A DNA stretch of 64,000 nucleotides from DASQPR01 sp963831705 (GTDB lineage: Bacteria > Actinomycetota > Actinomycetes > Mycobacteriales > Micromonosporaceae). The notes under the pieces are model-generated. The model was not told where the DNA came from and did not search any database. It worked only from the letters and a program-made list of their open reading frames with translations. Below are positions 47,237 through 55,834 of this stretch, one piece after another (the stretch's first letter is position 1; each line of letters opens with the position of its first letter). The stretch spans positions 310,001-374,000 of the forward strand of contig CAWHRE010000005.1 of assembly GCA_963831705.1 (NCBI GenBank), written 5' to 3'. Position numbers and translations under genes: made by a program.

Positions 47237-48205
47237 TTACTGGGCCGCGCCGGCCGCCTTCATGTCCCGGCGGAGTTCCTGCGGCAGCGCGAAGACGAGG
47301 CGCTCCTGCGCGGTCATGATCTCTTCGACATCGTCGAATCCGTGCGTGGCGAGCCGCGCGAGTACATCCGCGACCAAGTCCTCGGGGACGCTCGCGCCCG
47401 ATGTCACACCGACCGTCGTGACGCCGTCGAGCCACTCGTCGTGGATTTCATCCGCGAAGTCGACCAGGTACGCGGCCCGGGCACCGGCATCGAGCGCCAC
47501 TTCCCGCAGCCGCACGGAGTTCGACGAGTTGACCGATCCGACCACGATCACGACGTCGCATTCCGGCGCGATCTCCTTCACGACGTACTGCCGATTCGAC
47601 GTCGCGTAGCAAATGTCGTCGCTCGGCGGTGACTGCAGAAGCGGCAGACGCGCCTTCAACCGTGCGACGGTCTCCATCGTCTCGTCGACCGACAGCGTGG
47701 TCTGCGAGAGCCAAACGACCTTCGACGGATCCCGAACAACGACGTTGTCGACGCCGTCCGGGCCGTCGACGAGCTGGATGTGCGCGGGGGCCTCGCCGGC
47801 CGTACCGATGACTTCTTCGTGTCCTTCGTGACCGATCAGGAGGATGTCGTAGTCCTCGTTCGCGAACCGCTTCGCCTCGTGGTGCACCTTTGTGACCAGC
47901 GGGCAGGTCGCGTCGATCGCACGCAGCTTGCGGGCCTGCGCCTGGTCATAGACCTCCGGGGCCACGCCGTGGGCCGAGAAGACCACCGTCGCGCCCTCCG
48001 GGACCTCGGCGTTCTCCTCGACGAAGATCGCGCCCTTGGCCTCCAACGTCGCGACCACGTGCTTGTTGTGCACGATCTGCTTGCGGACGTAGATCGGCGC
48101 ACCGTAGAGCGTGAGCGCCTCCTCCACGGTCTGCACCGCACGATCAACACCCGCGCAGTAGCCGCGCGGCTTGGCCAGCAGGACACGCTTACGCACAGGG
48201 GTCAT
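47237..48205 (-). CDS. ispH: 4-hydroxy-3-methylbut-2-enyl diphosphate reductase
   Basis: 322 residues. The three cluster cysteines are visible in KPRGYCAGVDRAV, AIDATCPLVTKVHHEAKRF and DDICYATSNRQ; the substrate-binding SVNSSNSVRL is present. Last step of the non-mevalonate isoprenoid pathway, giving IPP and DMAPP. Divergent from xseA with 48 bp between them, as in mycobacteria. Confidence 0.95.
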   Translation of the reverse strand: MTPVRKRVLLAKPRGYCAGVDRAVQTVEEALTLYGAPIYVRKQIVHNKHVVATLEAKGAIFVEENAEVPEGATVVFSAHGVAPEVYDQAQARKLRAIDATCPLVTKVHHEAKRFANEDYDILLIGHEGHEEVIGTAGEAPAHIQLVDGPDGVDNVVVRDPSKVVWLSQTTLSVDETMETVARLKARLPLLQSPPSDDICYATSNRQYVVKEIAPECDVVIVVGSVNSSNSVRLREVALDAGARAAYLVDFADEIHDEWLDGVTTVGVTSGASVPEDLVADVLARLATHGFDDVEEIMTAQERLVFALPQELRRDMKAAGAAQ

Positions 48206-48253
48206 GCCTCCATGGTACGAGACCTGTCGGACTCGGGCTCTAGGCTGTAGCGC

Positions 48254-49486
48254 GTGACCGAGGAGACACCGCCAGCCGCCACATCGAGCGCGGAAGCGCC
48301 GTGGCCGGTCCGCGTGGTCAGCCAGAAGATCAGCGGATGGATTGCCAAGCTCGGCTGGATCTGGGTCGATGGTCAGGTCGCGCAGATTACCCGTCGGCCG
48401 GGGTCATCTGTCGTGTTCATCACACTCCGCGATCCGTCGGCCGATCTCAGCCTCTCCGTCACCGCGCACCGCGACGTGCTCGATCTCGGCGCACCGAATC
48501 TTGAGGATGGCGCCCGCATCCTGGTGCACGCGAAACCGGAGTTCTACGCCGGCCGCGGCACGCTTTCGCTGCGCGCCGACGAGGTGCGCCAGGTCGGGCT
48601 CGGCGAGCTGCTGGCTCGATTGGAGCAGCTCAAGAAGCTGCTCGCCGCGGAAGGTCTGTTCGATCCCCGGCGCAAGCGCCGTCTGCCGTTCCTGCCCGGC
48701 CGGATCGGCCTGATCACCGGCCGGGCCAGCGCAGCCGAGCGCGACGTTCTCACGAATGCGCAGCGCCGGTGGCCGTCGGTGGATTTCCGGGTGATCAACG
48801 TCGCGGTGCAGGGCTCGTCGTCGGTACCGCAGATGATCGATGCGATCGCGGTACTCGACAAGGATCCGACGATCGATGTGATCGTGCTGGCTCGAGGCGG
48901 TGGCTCGACCGAGGATCTGCTCCCGTTCTCGGACGAGGCGCTGTGTCGCGCGGTTTTCGCTTGCCGAACGCCGGTGGTCAGCGCGATCGGGCACGAGACC
49001 GACGCTCCGCTGGTCGATTACGTGGCCGACCTGCGTGCTTCAACGCCGACCGACGCGGCCAAGCGGATCGTGCCCGACCTCGCCGAGGAGGTGCGATTGA
49101 TCGGGCAGGCCCGGCAACGCCTGCGCCGCGGCATCGTGACACAGCTCGATCGGGAGCAGCAGCGGCTGGATGCGGTCCGCAGCCGTCCGGTCCTGGCCCG
49201 CCCGGACGTGATCGTGGATAGCCGTACGACCGACGTAGCCGGCCTCCGGCAGCGCGCCGAACGGGTCTTCGGGCACCGCGTCGATCAGGCGTCGGCCGAC
49301 ATTTCCAATACGCTCGCTCGGCTCCGGGCACTGTCGCCGGCCGCGACGATGCAGCGCGGGTACGCGATCGTGCAACGCGCGAGCGACGATCACGTGCTCA
49401 GAGATCCGAACGAGGTCGCGGCGGGCGATGCATTGCGCGTCCGGATCGCCGGTGGCGAGATCGCCGCTACAGTGACGGCATCATGA
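48254..49486 (+). CDS. xseA: Exodeoxyribonuclease VII large subunit
   Basis: 410 residues from GTG 48254. N-terminal OB-fold (about 20-110), catalytic core with GRASAAERDVLTNAQRRWP, RGGGSTEDLLPFSDEALCRA and AIGHETDAPLVDYVADLRAS. Degrades single-stranded DNA with XseB. The stop codon overlaps the xseB start by four bases. Confidence 0.95.
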   Translation: MTEETPPAATSSAEAPWPVRVVSQKISGWIAKLGWIWVDGQVAQITRRPGSSVVFITLRDPSADLSLSVTAHRDVLDLGAPNLEDGARILVHAKPEFYAGRGTLSLRADEVRQVGLGELLARLEQLKKLLAAEGLFDPRRKRRLPFLPGRIGLITGRASAAERDVLTNAQRRWPSVDFRVINVAVQGSSSVPQMIDAIAVLDKDPTIDVIVLARGGGSTEDLLPFSDEALCRAVFACRTPVVSAIGHETDAPLVDYVADLRASTPTDAAKRIVPDLAEEVRLIGQARQRLRRGIVTQLDREQQRLDAVRSRPVLARPDVIVDSRTTDVAGLRQRAERVFGHRVDQASADISNTLARLRALSPAATMQRGYAIVQRASDDHVLRDPNEVAAGDALRVRIAGGEIAATVTAS

Positions 49487-49686
49487 CCGAGACTCAACTC
49501 ACCTACGAACAGGCCCGCGCCGAGCTGGCCGGTGTCGTCGATCGGCTGGAAGCCGGCGGAACGACGCTCGAAGAGTCGCTCGCGCTCTGGGAGCGTGGCG
49601 AGGAACTCGCCGACATCTGCCAAAAGTGGCTCGACGGCGCTCGGGCCCGCCTGTCCGAAGCCCGAGAGCGCCGCGCGGCTAGTTGA
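49483..49686 (+). CDS. xseB: Exodeoxyribonuclease VII small subunit
   Basis: 67 residues, ATG overlapping the xseA TGA (ATGA). XseB pattern TYEQARAELAGVVDRLEAGG followed by TTLEESLALWERGEEL. Its 3' end overlaps the convergent DUF4245 gene by 8 bp. Confidence 0.95.
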   Translation: MTETQLTYEQARAELAGVVDRLEAGGTTLEESLALWERGEELADICQKWLDGARARLSEARERRAAS

Positions 49687-50233
49687 GAGACGCGGCTAGC
49701 GTCGACAACTCGGCCTGGCTCGCTTGGCCCTTGATGATCACGGTACGGCCGGACTCCGACTCGACCAGCCCGCGGTTCGACCCGTTCGTGGCGTTCACAA
49801 CGCCCCAGACGCGGCCATTCGCGGTGATCGTGTTTCCCACGGCCGCGCCCTTGCCCAGCTCGTCCTGGACCAACGTGCTGGCCGGATCGCTGCTCTCCAC
49901 AAGCTGCACACCAGCTCCGCTGGGCGTGACGTAGCCCACTCGCAGCGTCGCCGGCTTGCCCGGCTGGAACGCCGAGCTGACCGGCTTCCATGACGTGGGC
50001 AGATCGGTCGGCTGGAGCACGGTAAACGTGTTGGCGGCGCGAGCGTCGGCGTACGTGCTGCTCGGGTCGACAGTGATCACGTTGTTCCCGCCGAAGAAGA
50101 ACACGTACAGGGCGACCAGCACGGCGACCGGCACGAGCAGCACCAGGACCGCCTTCGCCATGTCCCCGGGCGTACGGGCGAGCCGTGCCTGGGCCGAATG
50201 CGGGCTGGCGGATGCCGGTTGGGTCGTCGTCAC
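49679..50233 (-). CDS. DUF4245 membrane-anchored protein
   Basis: 184 residues from GTG 50233. One transmembrane helix (AKAVLVLLVPVAVLVALYVF, about 26-45) then an exported domain (VGYVTPSGAGVQLVESSDP, VWGVVNATNGSNRGLVESES). Matches DUF4245 by sequence and by its position between xseB and glpX, as Rv1100 in mycobacteria. Function unknown. Confidence 0.88.
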   Translation of the reverse strand: MTTTQPASASPHSAQARLARTPGDMAKAVLVLLVPVAVLVALYVFFFGGNNVITVDPSSTYADARAANTFTVLQPTDLPTSWKPVSSAFQPGKPATLRVGYVTPSGAGVQLVESSDPASTLVQDELGKGAAVGNTITANGRVWGVVNATNGSNRGLVESESGRTVIIKGQASQAELSTLAASLN

Positions 50234-50332
50234 CCTCCCATCTTGGCGTGTGCATCCGATCACGTCGTCACCAGGGCGTCTCGGTGATCGTGAAACAATG
50301 CCTGGGACACACGACTCAATGAGGAGGCGCGC

Positions 50333-51367
50333 GTGCCCACCGATGCTGCTCAAAACCGCATCCCGCAGAATCTCGACCGTAACCTGGCACTCGATCTGGT
50401 CCGCGTGACCGAGGCGGCGGCCATGGCCGCAGGTCGCTGGGTCGGTCGCGGCGACAAGGAAGGTGGCGACGGCGCGGCCGTCGACGCCATGCGCAAGCTG
50501 ATCAACTCGATCCCAATGAGCGGCGTCGTGGTGATCGGCGAGGGCGAGAAAGACAACGCGCCGATGCTGTACAACGGCGAGGTCGTCGGCGACGGGACCG
50601 GGCCGCTGGTTGACGTGGCGGTCGACCCGGTCGACGGTACGACCCTGATGAGCAAGGGCATGCCGAACGCGCTTGCCGTTCTCGCCGTCGCCGAGCGTGG
50701 CGCGATGTTCGATCCGAGTGCCGTCTTCTACATGGACAAGCTCGTGGTCGGGCCGGACTGCGCTGACGTGATCGACATCGACGCCGGGCCGACCGAGAAC
50801 ATCCGGCGGATCGCGCGCGTGAAGAAGACCAGCGTGTCCGACGTGACGGTCTGCATCCTGGACCGGCCGCGCCACGATGACCTGGTCCGGGAGGTACGTG
50901 ACGCGGGCGCCCGGATCCGCTTCATCAGCGACGGTGATATCGCGGGTGCGATCAGCGCGGCCCGCGACGGGTACGACACCGATGTGTTGATGGGTATCGG
51001 CGGTACGCCCGAGGGCATTACGGCAGCGTGCGCGCTGAAATGCACCGGCGGAGCGATGCAGGCGAAGCTCTGGCCTCGGGACGAGGCGGAACGCGAGAAG
51101 GCGCTCGCCGCCGGTCACGATCTGTCGCGCGTACTGCACACCGACGATCTCGTCACCGGCGACAACTGCTTCTTCGTGGCGACCGGCGTGACGAGCGGCG
51201 ATCTGCTGCAGGGGGTGCGGTACCGGTCCGGCGTTGCGCATACGCAGTCGATCGTGATGCGTTCGAAGAGTGGCACGATCCGGGTTATCGACTCGTACCA
51301 CCGCTTGGAGAAGTTGGGCCTCTACTCGGTGGTCGACTTCGACGGCAAACCGCTGACCTCGGACTAG
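50333..51367 (+). CDS. glpX: Class II fructose-1,6-bisphosphatase
   Basis: 344 residues from GTG 50333, with GAGGAGG upstream. Metal/substrate motifs VVIGEGEKDNAPMLYNGE, VAVDPVDGTTLMSKGMPN and MGIGGTPEGITAACALKC. Key gluconeogenic step; pckG, the entry enzyme of gluconeogenesis, is 4.5 kb away. The stop lies 3 bp before repeat copy R7. Confidence 0.95.
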   Translation: MPTDAAQNRIPQNLDRNLALDLVRVTEAAAMAAGRWVGRGDKEGGDGAAVDAMRKLINSIPMSGVVVIGEGEKDNAPMLYNGEVVGDGTGPLVDVAVDPVDGTTLMSKGMPNALAVLAVAERGAMFDPSAVFYMDKLVVGPDCADVIDIDAGPTENIRRIARVKKTSVSDVTVCILDRPRHDDLVREVRDAGARIRFISDGDIAGAISAARDGYDTDVLMGIGGTPEGITAACALKCTGGAMQAKLWPRDEAEREKALAAGHDLSRVLHTDDLVTGDNCFFVATGVTSGDLLQGVRYRSGVAHTQSIVMRSKSGTIRVIDSYHRLEKLGLYSVVDFDGKPLTSD

Positions 51368-51370
51368 CGA

Positions 51371-51460
51371 AGTTGATCCTGGAGTTATGAGCGCGACACG
51401 CCGTCGCTCTGCAGCATTTGCTGCTGTCGCAGCAGGTGTCAACTAACTCCAGGATCAACA
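51371..51460. repeat. 90-bp expanded copy of the palindromic repeat, R7
   Basis: Both outer arms are intact but the centre is 27 bp longer and contains its own hairpin-forming sequence (GCAGCatttGCTGC and CTGCTgtcgcAGCAG). On the minus strand it encodes the last residues (VDPGVS, stop) of the rhomboid protein. Confidence 0.93.
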
Positions 51461-52098
51461 AGTAGTTCTGGGGGGAGAGTTACCGGCGCCGGCATGGGTT
51501 TTGGGGGGCGGCGGCGGAACAGGATTGCGGCTACCAGGCCGCCGAGCAGGCCGAACAGGTGAGCCTGCCACGAGATCCATTTCTCCCCCGGCACCACACC
51601 CGACAGCTGTGACCAGTAGAGCAGGCCGACCAACAGCGCTACCGCGATGTTCCACCAGCTCCGCTCGACGATGCCACGCATCACGAGGAAGCCCAGGTAT
51701 CCGAAGATCACGCCGCTGGCGCCGACCGTCGGGACGCTGCTGAAGAGCCAGACGCCAAGCCCGCTGATCAGCGCGATGAAGCCGGTCACCCACAGGAACC
51801 GTCTGCCGCCGCCGGCCAATACGAACGTCCCGGTGAGCAGGAGTGGGACGGCGTTGCCGTACAGGTGGGGCCAGCTCGCGTGCAGGAACGGCGCCAATAC
51901 GATGCCATCCAATCCGTTGACGTGCAGCGGAACGATGGCGCCGTCGTTGTCGAGTCGATGATTGGTCAGTTGGTCGATCAACTCGATCAGGAACAGGATC
52001 GGGATCACCGCGCACATCGTGACGAAGGCGCGGCCGATCGAAGCGTAGAAAGGGGCCGTGCCGAACTGCTCCGAGGGATCACTCGGTTCGGTCGTCAT
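51439..52098 (-). CDS. Rhomboid family intramembrane serine protease
   Basis: 219 residues, six helices. Catalytic Ser in VPTVGASGVIFGYLGFLV and His in WISWQAHLFGLLGGLVAA; upstream HASWPHLYGNAVPLLLTG is the conserved H/N helix. Cleaves membrane proteins. The last six codons and stop come from repeat R7, so its original C-terminus was probably replaced or extended by the insertion. Confidence 0.88.
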   Translation of the reverse strand: MTTEPSDPSEQFGTAPFYASIGRAFVTMCAVIPILFLIELIDQLTNHRLDNDGAIVPLHVNGLDGIVLAPFLHASWPHLYGNAVPLLLTGTFVLAGGGRRFLWVTGFIALISGLGVWLFSSVPTVGASGVIFGYLGFLVMRGIVERSWWNIAVALLVGLLYWSQLSGVVPGEKWISWQAHLFGLLGGLVAAILFRRRPPKPMPAPVTLPPELLVDPGVS

Positions 52099-52130
52099 AC
52101 GTCGTTGTTATCAGGCGCGGCGCGGTGACG

Positions 52131-52400
52131 CTAGCGAAGTTTCGCGATCGCCGCGGTGATCGCGGGTGCGAACGCCGACACCTGCGTATAGACGCCCCGA
52201 TACCCCGGACGCGCACAGCCGACGATGCCGATCTCGACGAACGCGTACCGGACGTCAACGCGAGCACGGCGCCCGGCAGTGAACCGTCGCATCCGACCGA
52301 GAGCCGTCGAAAGGTCGATGTCCGAAAAGTACGACATGCGGGTGAAGTCACAAGCCGACAGCTTAAGGCGTCGGACGCCAAAAACGCGGCGGCGACCAGA
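52131..52400 (-). pseudogene. Relic of a trypsin-like (S1) serine protease C-terminus
   Basis: One frame ends GIVGCARPGYRGVYTQVSAF (stop at 52131), a near-perfect S1 terminal motif (GCARPGYPGVYT). The preceding part (CRLVTSPACRTF, SVGCDGSLPGAVLALTSG) is in another frame, and the GDSGGP active-site motif is degraded to CDGSLPG. No N-terminal half or His/Asp residues are found upstream, where a transglycosylase gene begins. The region 52099-52455 otherwise holds no gene. Confidence 0.6.
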
Positions 52401-52455
52401 CGAGAGTTCGTCGAGCCGCCACCGCACTATTCAGTCAAGAGACCTGCGAGCAGGT

Positions 52456-53196
52456 TTAATACCAGCTGTGCGCCTGCCAGAACGTCCATGCTTGGCACGG
52501 CGAGCCGTACCGGCTGGTCGTGTACCAGATGCCCCAACGGATCTGCGTCGCCGGGTTGGTCCGGTAGTCCGAAGCGCCGTCTTCGCTGGCCTTGCCCATC
52601 CGGCTGGCCGGGAGCGCCTGCGGGATGCCGTAAGAACCCGAGTGCGAGTTCTCGGCGGTCGTTCGCCAACCGCTCTCGTGCGTCCACATCTTGTCCAGGC
52701 AGACCATCTGCTCGAGCCCCAGGCCCTTTTGGACGACGATGGCGCAGCCGATCGCCTTGTTGCCGGTGTACGCCTTGCACGACGTCGGAATCGGCCCGAA
52801 ATTGGGCGTCGTCGTCCGAGTGGTCGAGCGGCTCGTCGATGACGTACCGGCGGCGGCCCGGGCGGTGTCCTCGGCCTTCTTCGCGGTCGCGGCCGCCGAG
52901 CTCGCAGCGGCCGATGCGGCGCTGTTCGCGGACTGCTGCGCGGTCGCGCGGGCATTGAGTTGTGGGGTGGCCGCAAGGTAAGCAGCCTCGCGAAGCTGGG
53001 CAAGCTTCATCTGCTGCGCCGCACGCGCATTGGCGGCAGCGGCAGCCTGCTGATGATGCCGATCCATGGTGACGTAGCCACCACCGACCAGAGCAAGGAC
53101 GAGCACGCCTACGGAGAGCAGACGGAGACCCGACCGACTCCACAGCCGCTTTGCGTTGGTATTCAAAGAGTTGGAACGGCCAGACTGGCGGCGCAC
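52456..53196 (-). CDS. Secreted/anchored lytic transglycosylase-like protein
   Basis: 246 residues from GTG 53196. Basic N-terminus, transmembrane helix (LRLLSVGVLVLALVGGGYV), an Ala/Gln-rich helical linker (about 50-125) and a C-terminal lysozyme-like domain. The catalytic Glu is in MWTHESGWRTTAENSHSGSY, followed by GIPQALPASRMG, TQIRWGIWYTTSRYG and ending WTFWQAHSWY. Cuts or remodels peptidoglycan outside the membrane. Preceded by a structured leader. Confidence 0.88.
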   Translation of the reverse strand: MRRQSGRSNSLNTNAKRLWSRSGLRLLSVGVLVLALVGGGYVTMDRHHQQAAAAANARAAQQMKLAQLREAAYLAATPQLNARATAQQSANSAASAAASSAAATAKKAEDTARAAAGTSSTSRSTTRTTTPNFGPIPTSCKAYTGNKAIGCAIVVQKGLGLEQMVCLDKMWTHESGWRTTAENSHSGSYGIPQALPASRMGKASEDGASDYRTNPATQIRWGIWYTTSRYGSPCQAWTFWQAHSWY

Positions 53197-53200
53197 AAGT

Positions 53201-53227
53201 GCGTCCCTTCGTCGGGAACAAGGACGC
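53201..53227 (-). promoter_or_regulatory. Hairpin covering the transglycosylase ribosome binding site
   Basis: GCGTCC (53222-53227 strand complement) pairs with GGACGC (complement of 53201-53206); the likely Shine-Dalgarno AAGGGA sits in the descending arm, 8 bases before the GTG. Folding would hide the site. Confidence 0.45.
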
Positions 53228-53296
53228 GGTCACGTGGCCGGGGGTCAATGCGCTAACAAACAGCCGTTCCGGACGTGCCGCGAGCGCTGCGACCCA

Positions 53297-53372
53297 ACGA
53301 TCGGGCGCGTGGCGCTCGCTCAACACCATGACCCAGCCCGGGTCCGGTTGGCAAACGCACGCGCCCGATCGT
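53297..53372 (-). promoter_or_regulatory. 15-bp perfect inverted repeat in the transglycosylase leader
   Basis: ACGATCGGGCGCGTG (53297-53311) and CACGCGCCCGATCGT (53358-53372) are exact complements with a 46-base loop. It lies between the phoH stop and the transglycosylase start, downstream of a possible TATATT -10 (53389-53394, minus strand). Lytic transglycosylase genes of actinobacteria are often controlled by leader RNAs, but I do not see the conserved blocks of the c-di-AMP (ydaO) riboswitch. Confidence 0.5.
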
Positions 53373-53420
53373 GTTACGAAGGCGGTGAAATATATCCGTC
53401 TAATTCAGACTTAATCGTGC

Positions 53421-54764
53421 CTATACGGGCAGATCTTCGAGAAGATCCGTGACCACTTCGGCGATGGGTGAACGCTCCGAACGGGTGAGTGTCACATGGG
53501 CGAACAGAGGATGTCCTTTGAGTGCTTCGATGACGGCGACGACTCCGTCGTGACGACCCACCCGGAGGTTGTCCCGTTGTGCCACGTCGTGCGTGAGTAC
53601 GACTCGCGAACCGGTACCGATGCGAGACAGCACCGTCAGCAGTACGCCTCGTTCCAGCGACTGCGCCTCATCGACAATCACGAACGCATCGTGCAGGCTG
53701 CGGCCCCGGATATGCGTCAACGGCAACACTTCCAGCATGCCGCGGCTCATCACCTCTTCCAGCACGTTCTCGTTCACGATCGCGCCGAGCGTGTCGAAGA
53801 CGGCCTGGCCCCACGGCGACATCTTCTCGGCTTCGGTGCCCGGCAGGTAGCCGAGTTCCTGGCCGCCGACCGCGTACAGCGGACGGAACACGATGACCTT
53901 CTTGTGCCGGCGCTTCTCCAGCACCTGCTCCAAGCCGGCGCAGAGCGCGAGCGCGGACTTGCCGGTGCCGGCCCGGCCACCGAGCGACACGATCCCGATC
54001 GACTCGTCCAGCAGCAGGTCAAGCGCGATCCGCTGCTCTGCCGAACGCCCGTGCAGGCCGAGTGCTTCGCGGTCACCGCGTACCAGGGTCACGGTCTTAT
54101 CCGCAGTGACGCGGCCCAGCGCGGACCCGCGCGGTGAATGCAACATCAGTCCGGTGTGAATCGGCAGGCCGGCCGCTTCGTCCACGTCCAGGGTCTGGCC
54201 CGCGTAAAGCGCGGTGAGCTGCGCTTCCTCTACATCGAACTCGGCCATCCCGGTCCAGGTCGGATCGCTCGCCTGGCCATAGCGGTATTCGTCCGCCGGG
54301 ACACCGACCGCGGCGGCCTTGACCCGCAGTGGCATGTCCTTCGTGACGAGCGTGACGTCGGCGCCCTCTTTGGCGAGCGCGAGCGCGACGGAAAGAATGC
54401 GAACGTCGTTCTGATCGGTACGGAATCCAAGGGGAAGTACGGAAATGTCGGTGTGATTGAGCTCCACCCGGACGGTGCCACCGGCGTCGTTCACCGGAAT
54501 CGGTTCGTCGAGGCGGCCGTGCGTGACCCGGAGTTCGTCGAGGCGGCGGAGTGCGGCGCGGGCGAAGTAGCCGAGTTCGGGATGGTGTCGCTTGCCTTCC
54601 AGCTCCGAAATGACGACCAGCGGAAGGACTACCTCATGTTCGGCGAACCTGACGAAGGCTGCCGGGTCGGCCAGAAGGACCGAGGTGTCGAGTACGTACG
54701 TGTGCGTTGTGGTTGCGGGTGAACTCGAGGGGTTGACTGCTGAGACGGTCCGGCGATTAGTCAC
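53421..54764 (-). CDS. PhoH2-type PIN-PhoH RNA helicase/nuclease
   Basis: 447 residues from GTG 54764 (GGAGCAGG upstream). N-terminal PIN nuclease domain (YVLDTSVLLADPAAFVRF, VISELEGKRHHPELGYFARA, about 20-160). C-terminal PhoH ATPase with Walker A LGGRAGTGKSALALCAGL and Walker B AFVIVDEAQSLERG. PhoH2 proteins unwind and cut RNA and are linked to stress responses. The 236 bp upstream of it (54765-55000) hold no gene I can support. Confidence 0.9.
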   Translation of the reverse strand: MTNRRTVSAVNPSSSPATTTHTYVLDTSVLLADPAAFVRFAEHEVVLPLVVISELEGKRHHPELGYFARAALRRLDELRVTHGRLDEPIPVNDAGGTVRVELNHTDISVLPLGFRTDQNDVRILSVALALAKEGADVTLVTKDMPLRVKAAAVGVPADEYRYGQASDPTWTGMAEFDVEEAQLTALYAGQTLDVDEAAGLPIHTGLMLHSPRGSALGRVTADKTVTLVRGDREALGLHGRSAEQRIALDLLLDESIGIVSLGGRAGTGKSALALCAGLEQVLEKRRHKKVIVFRPLYAVGGQELGYLPGTEAEKMSPWGQAVFDTLGAIVNENVLEEVMSRGMLEVLPLTHIRGRSLHDAFVIVDEAQSLERGVLLTVLSRIGTGSRVVLTHDVAQRDNLRVGRHDGVVAVIEALKGHPLFAHVTLTRSERSPIAEVVTDLLEDLPV

Positions 54765-55000
54765 AAGGCCTGCTCCGGTGGGCGTGCACCGCGCCCATGT
54801 CGGCCACACATCCGTCTGACCGGATCGCGGAGTCGAGTGCAGCCTCCGCGATTCGAGAACGCAGTCCGGCCGGCCGGCTGACTCGGGAAATCCCCGGGTC
54901 ATACCCAAGAAGGTAGCGCCCGCCGGCCATGTTGGGCTAGAGGCACGTCGAAGCTGGTCAACGTGTTTTCACTAGGGCCGGGCGTGTCTCACATGCTGGT

Positions 55001-55762
55001 CTAGGATCCGAACCGACGTTGCCTGTTGGCATAGGAACGCAGTGCTCGCAGGAAGTCGACGTGCCGGAAGTCGGGCCAGTTGACGTCGCAGAAGTAGAAC
55101 TCGGAGTGCGCCGACTGCCATAGCAGGAACCCGGACAGTCGCTGCTCACCACTCGTTCGGATGACAAGGTCCGGATCCGGCTGACCCTTGGTATAGAGGT
55201 GTTCGGCGATGTGCTCGACATCGAGCACCTCGGCCAGCTCCTCGAGCGTGCCGCCGCTGCTCGCCTGCTGGAACAGCAGCGCCCGGACCGCGTCGGCGAT
55301 CTCGCGCCGGCCGCCGTACCCGACCGCAAGATTGACGATCATGCCATGCGTACGATCCGCGGTCGCGTTCTCCGCCGCCTTGAGCGCCGCCGACGTGGCC
55401 GCGGGAAGCACATCGAGCGCGCCGACCGGCCGGAGTTGCCAGCGGCCGTCTTCGGCGAGTTCGCCGGCCAGATCTTCGATGATCTTCAACAGCGGATCGA
55501 GTTCGGCCGCCGGGCGCCGGAGGTTCTCGGTGCCCAGCAGGTAAAGCGTGACGTGCCCGATGCCGGCCCGCTCGCACCAGCTGAGTACCGCCTTGATTTT
55601 CTCGGCGCCGACCCGGTGCCCGTCATTCGGATCGACGTAGCCCATCTCCCGAGCCCACCGCCGGTTGCCGTCGCACATCAGGCCGACGTGGTGCGGCCGC
55701 GGCTTGTTGGCCAGCGACATCAGCAGGCGCTTCTCGTACACCGAATAAATCAGATTCCGCAC
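55001..55762 (-). CDS. Z-isoprenyl diphosphate synthase (UppS family, short-chain Rv1086-like)
   Basis: 253 residues. Catalytic Asp in GLMCDGNRRWAREMGY; substrate-binding VIRTSGEQRLSGFLLWQSAH and SEFYFCDVNWPDF. The length and MCDGNRRW start resemble mycobacterial Z,E-farnesyl diphosphate synthase, the first enzyme of decaprenyl phosphate synthesis, but it could equally be the long-chain synthase. Confidence 0.88.
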   Translation of the reverse strand: MRNLIYSVYEKRLLMSLANKPRPHHVGLMCDGNRRWAREMGYVDPNDGHRVGAEKIKAVLSWCERAGIGHVTLYLLGTENLRRPAAELDPLLKIIEDLAGELAEDGRWQLRPVGALDVLPAATSAALKAAENATADRTHGMIVNLAVGYGGRREIADAVRALLFQQASSGGTLEELAEVLDVEHIAEHLYTKGQPDPDLVIRTSGEQRLSGFLLWQSAHSEFYFCDVNWPDFRHVDFLRALRSYANRQRRFGS

Positions 55763-55789
55763 GTCTTGGAGACTATCCCTCAGACGAAA

Positions 55790-55819
55790 CGCCGCCGCCC
55801 GGTCGCCCGGACGGCGGCG
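55790..55819 (-). terminator. Terminator-like hairpin after pckG
   Basis: CGCCGCCG (55790-55797) and CGGCGGCG (55812-55819) form an 8-bp GC stem, 16 bp after the pckG stop. On the minus strand it is followed by TTTCGTCT, a weak U-tract. Confidence 0.6.
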
Positions 55820-55834
55820 CTCTTACAAGATCCG

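Noticed and set aside
53197..53420. ydaO c-di-AMP riboswitch before the transglycosylase gene
   Set aside because: The conserved aptamer blocks are not visible; only a long stem and a ribosome-site hairpin can be supported.
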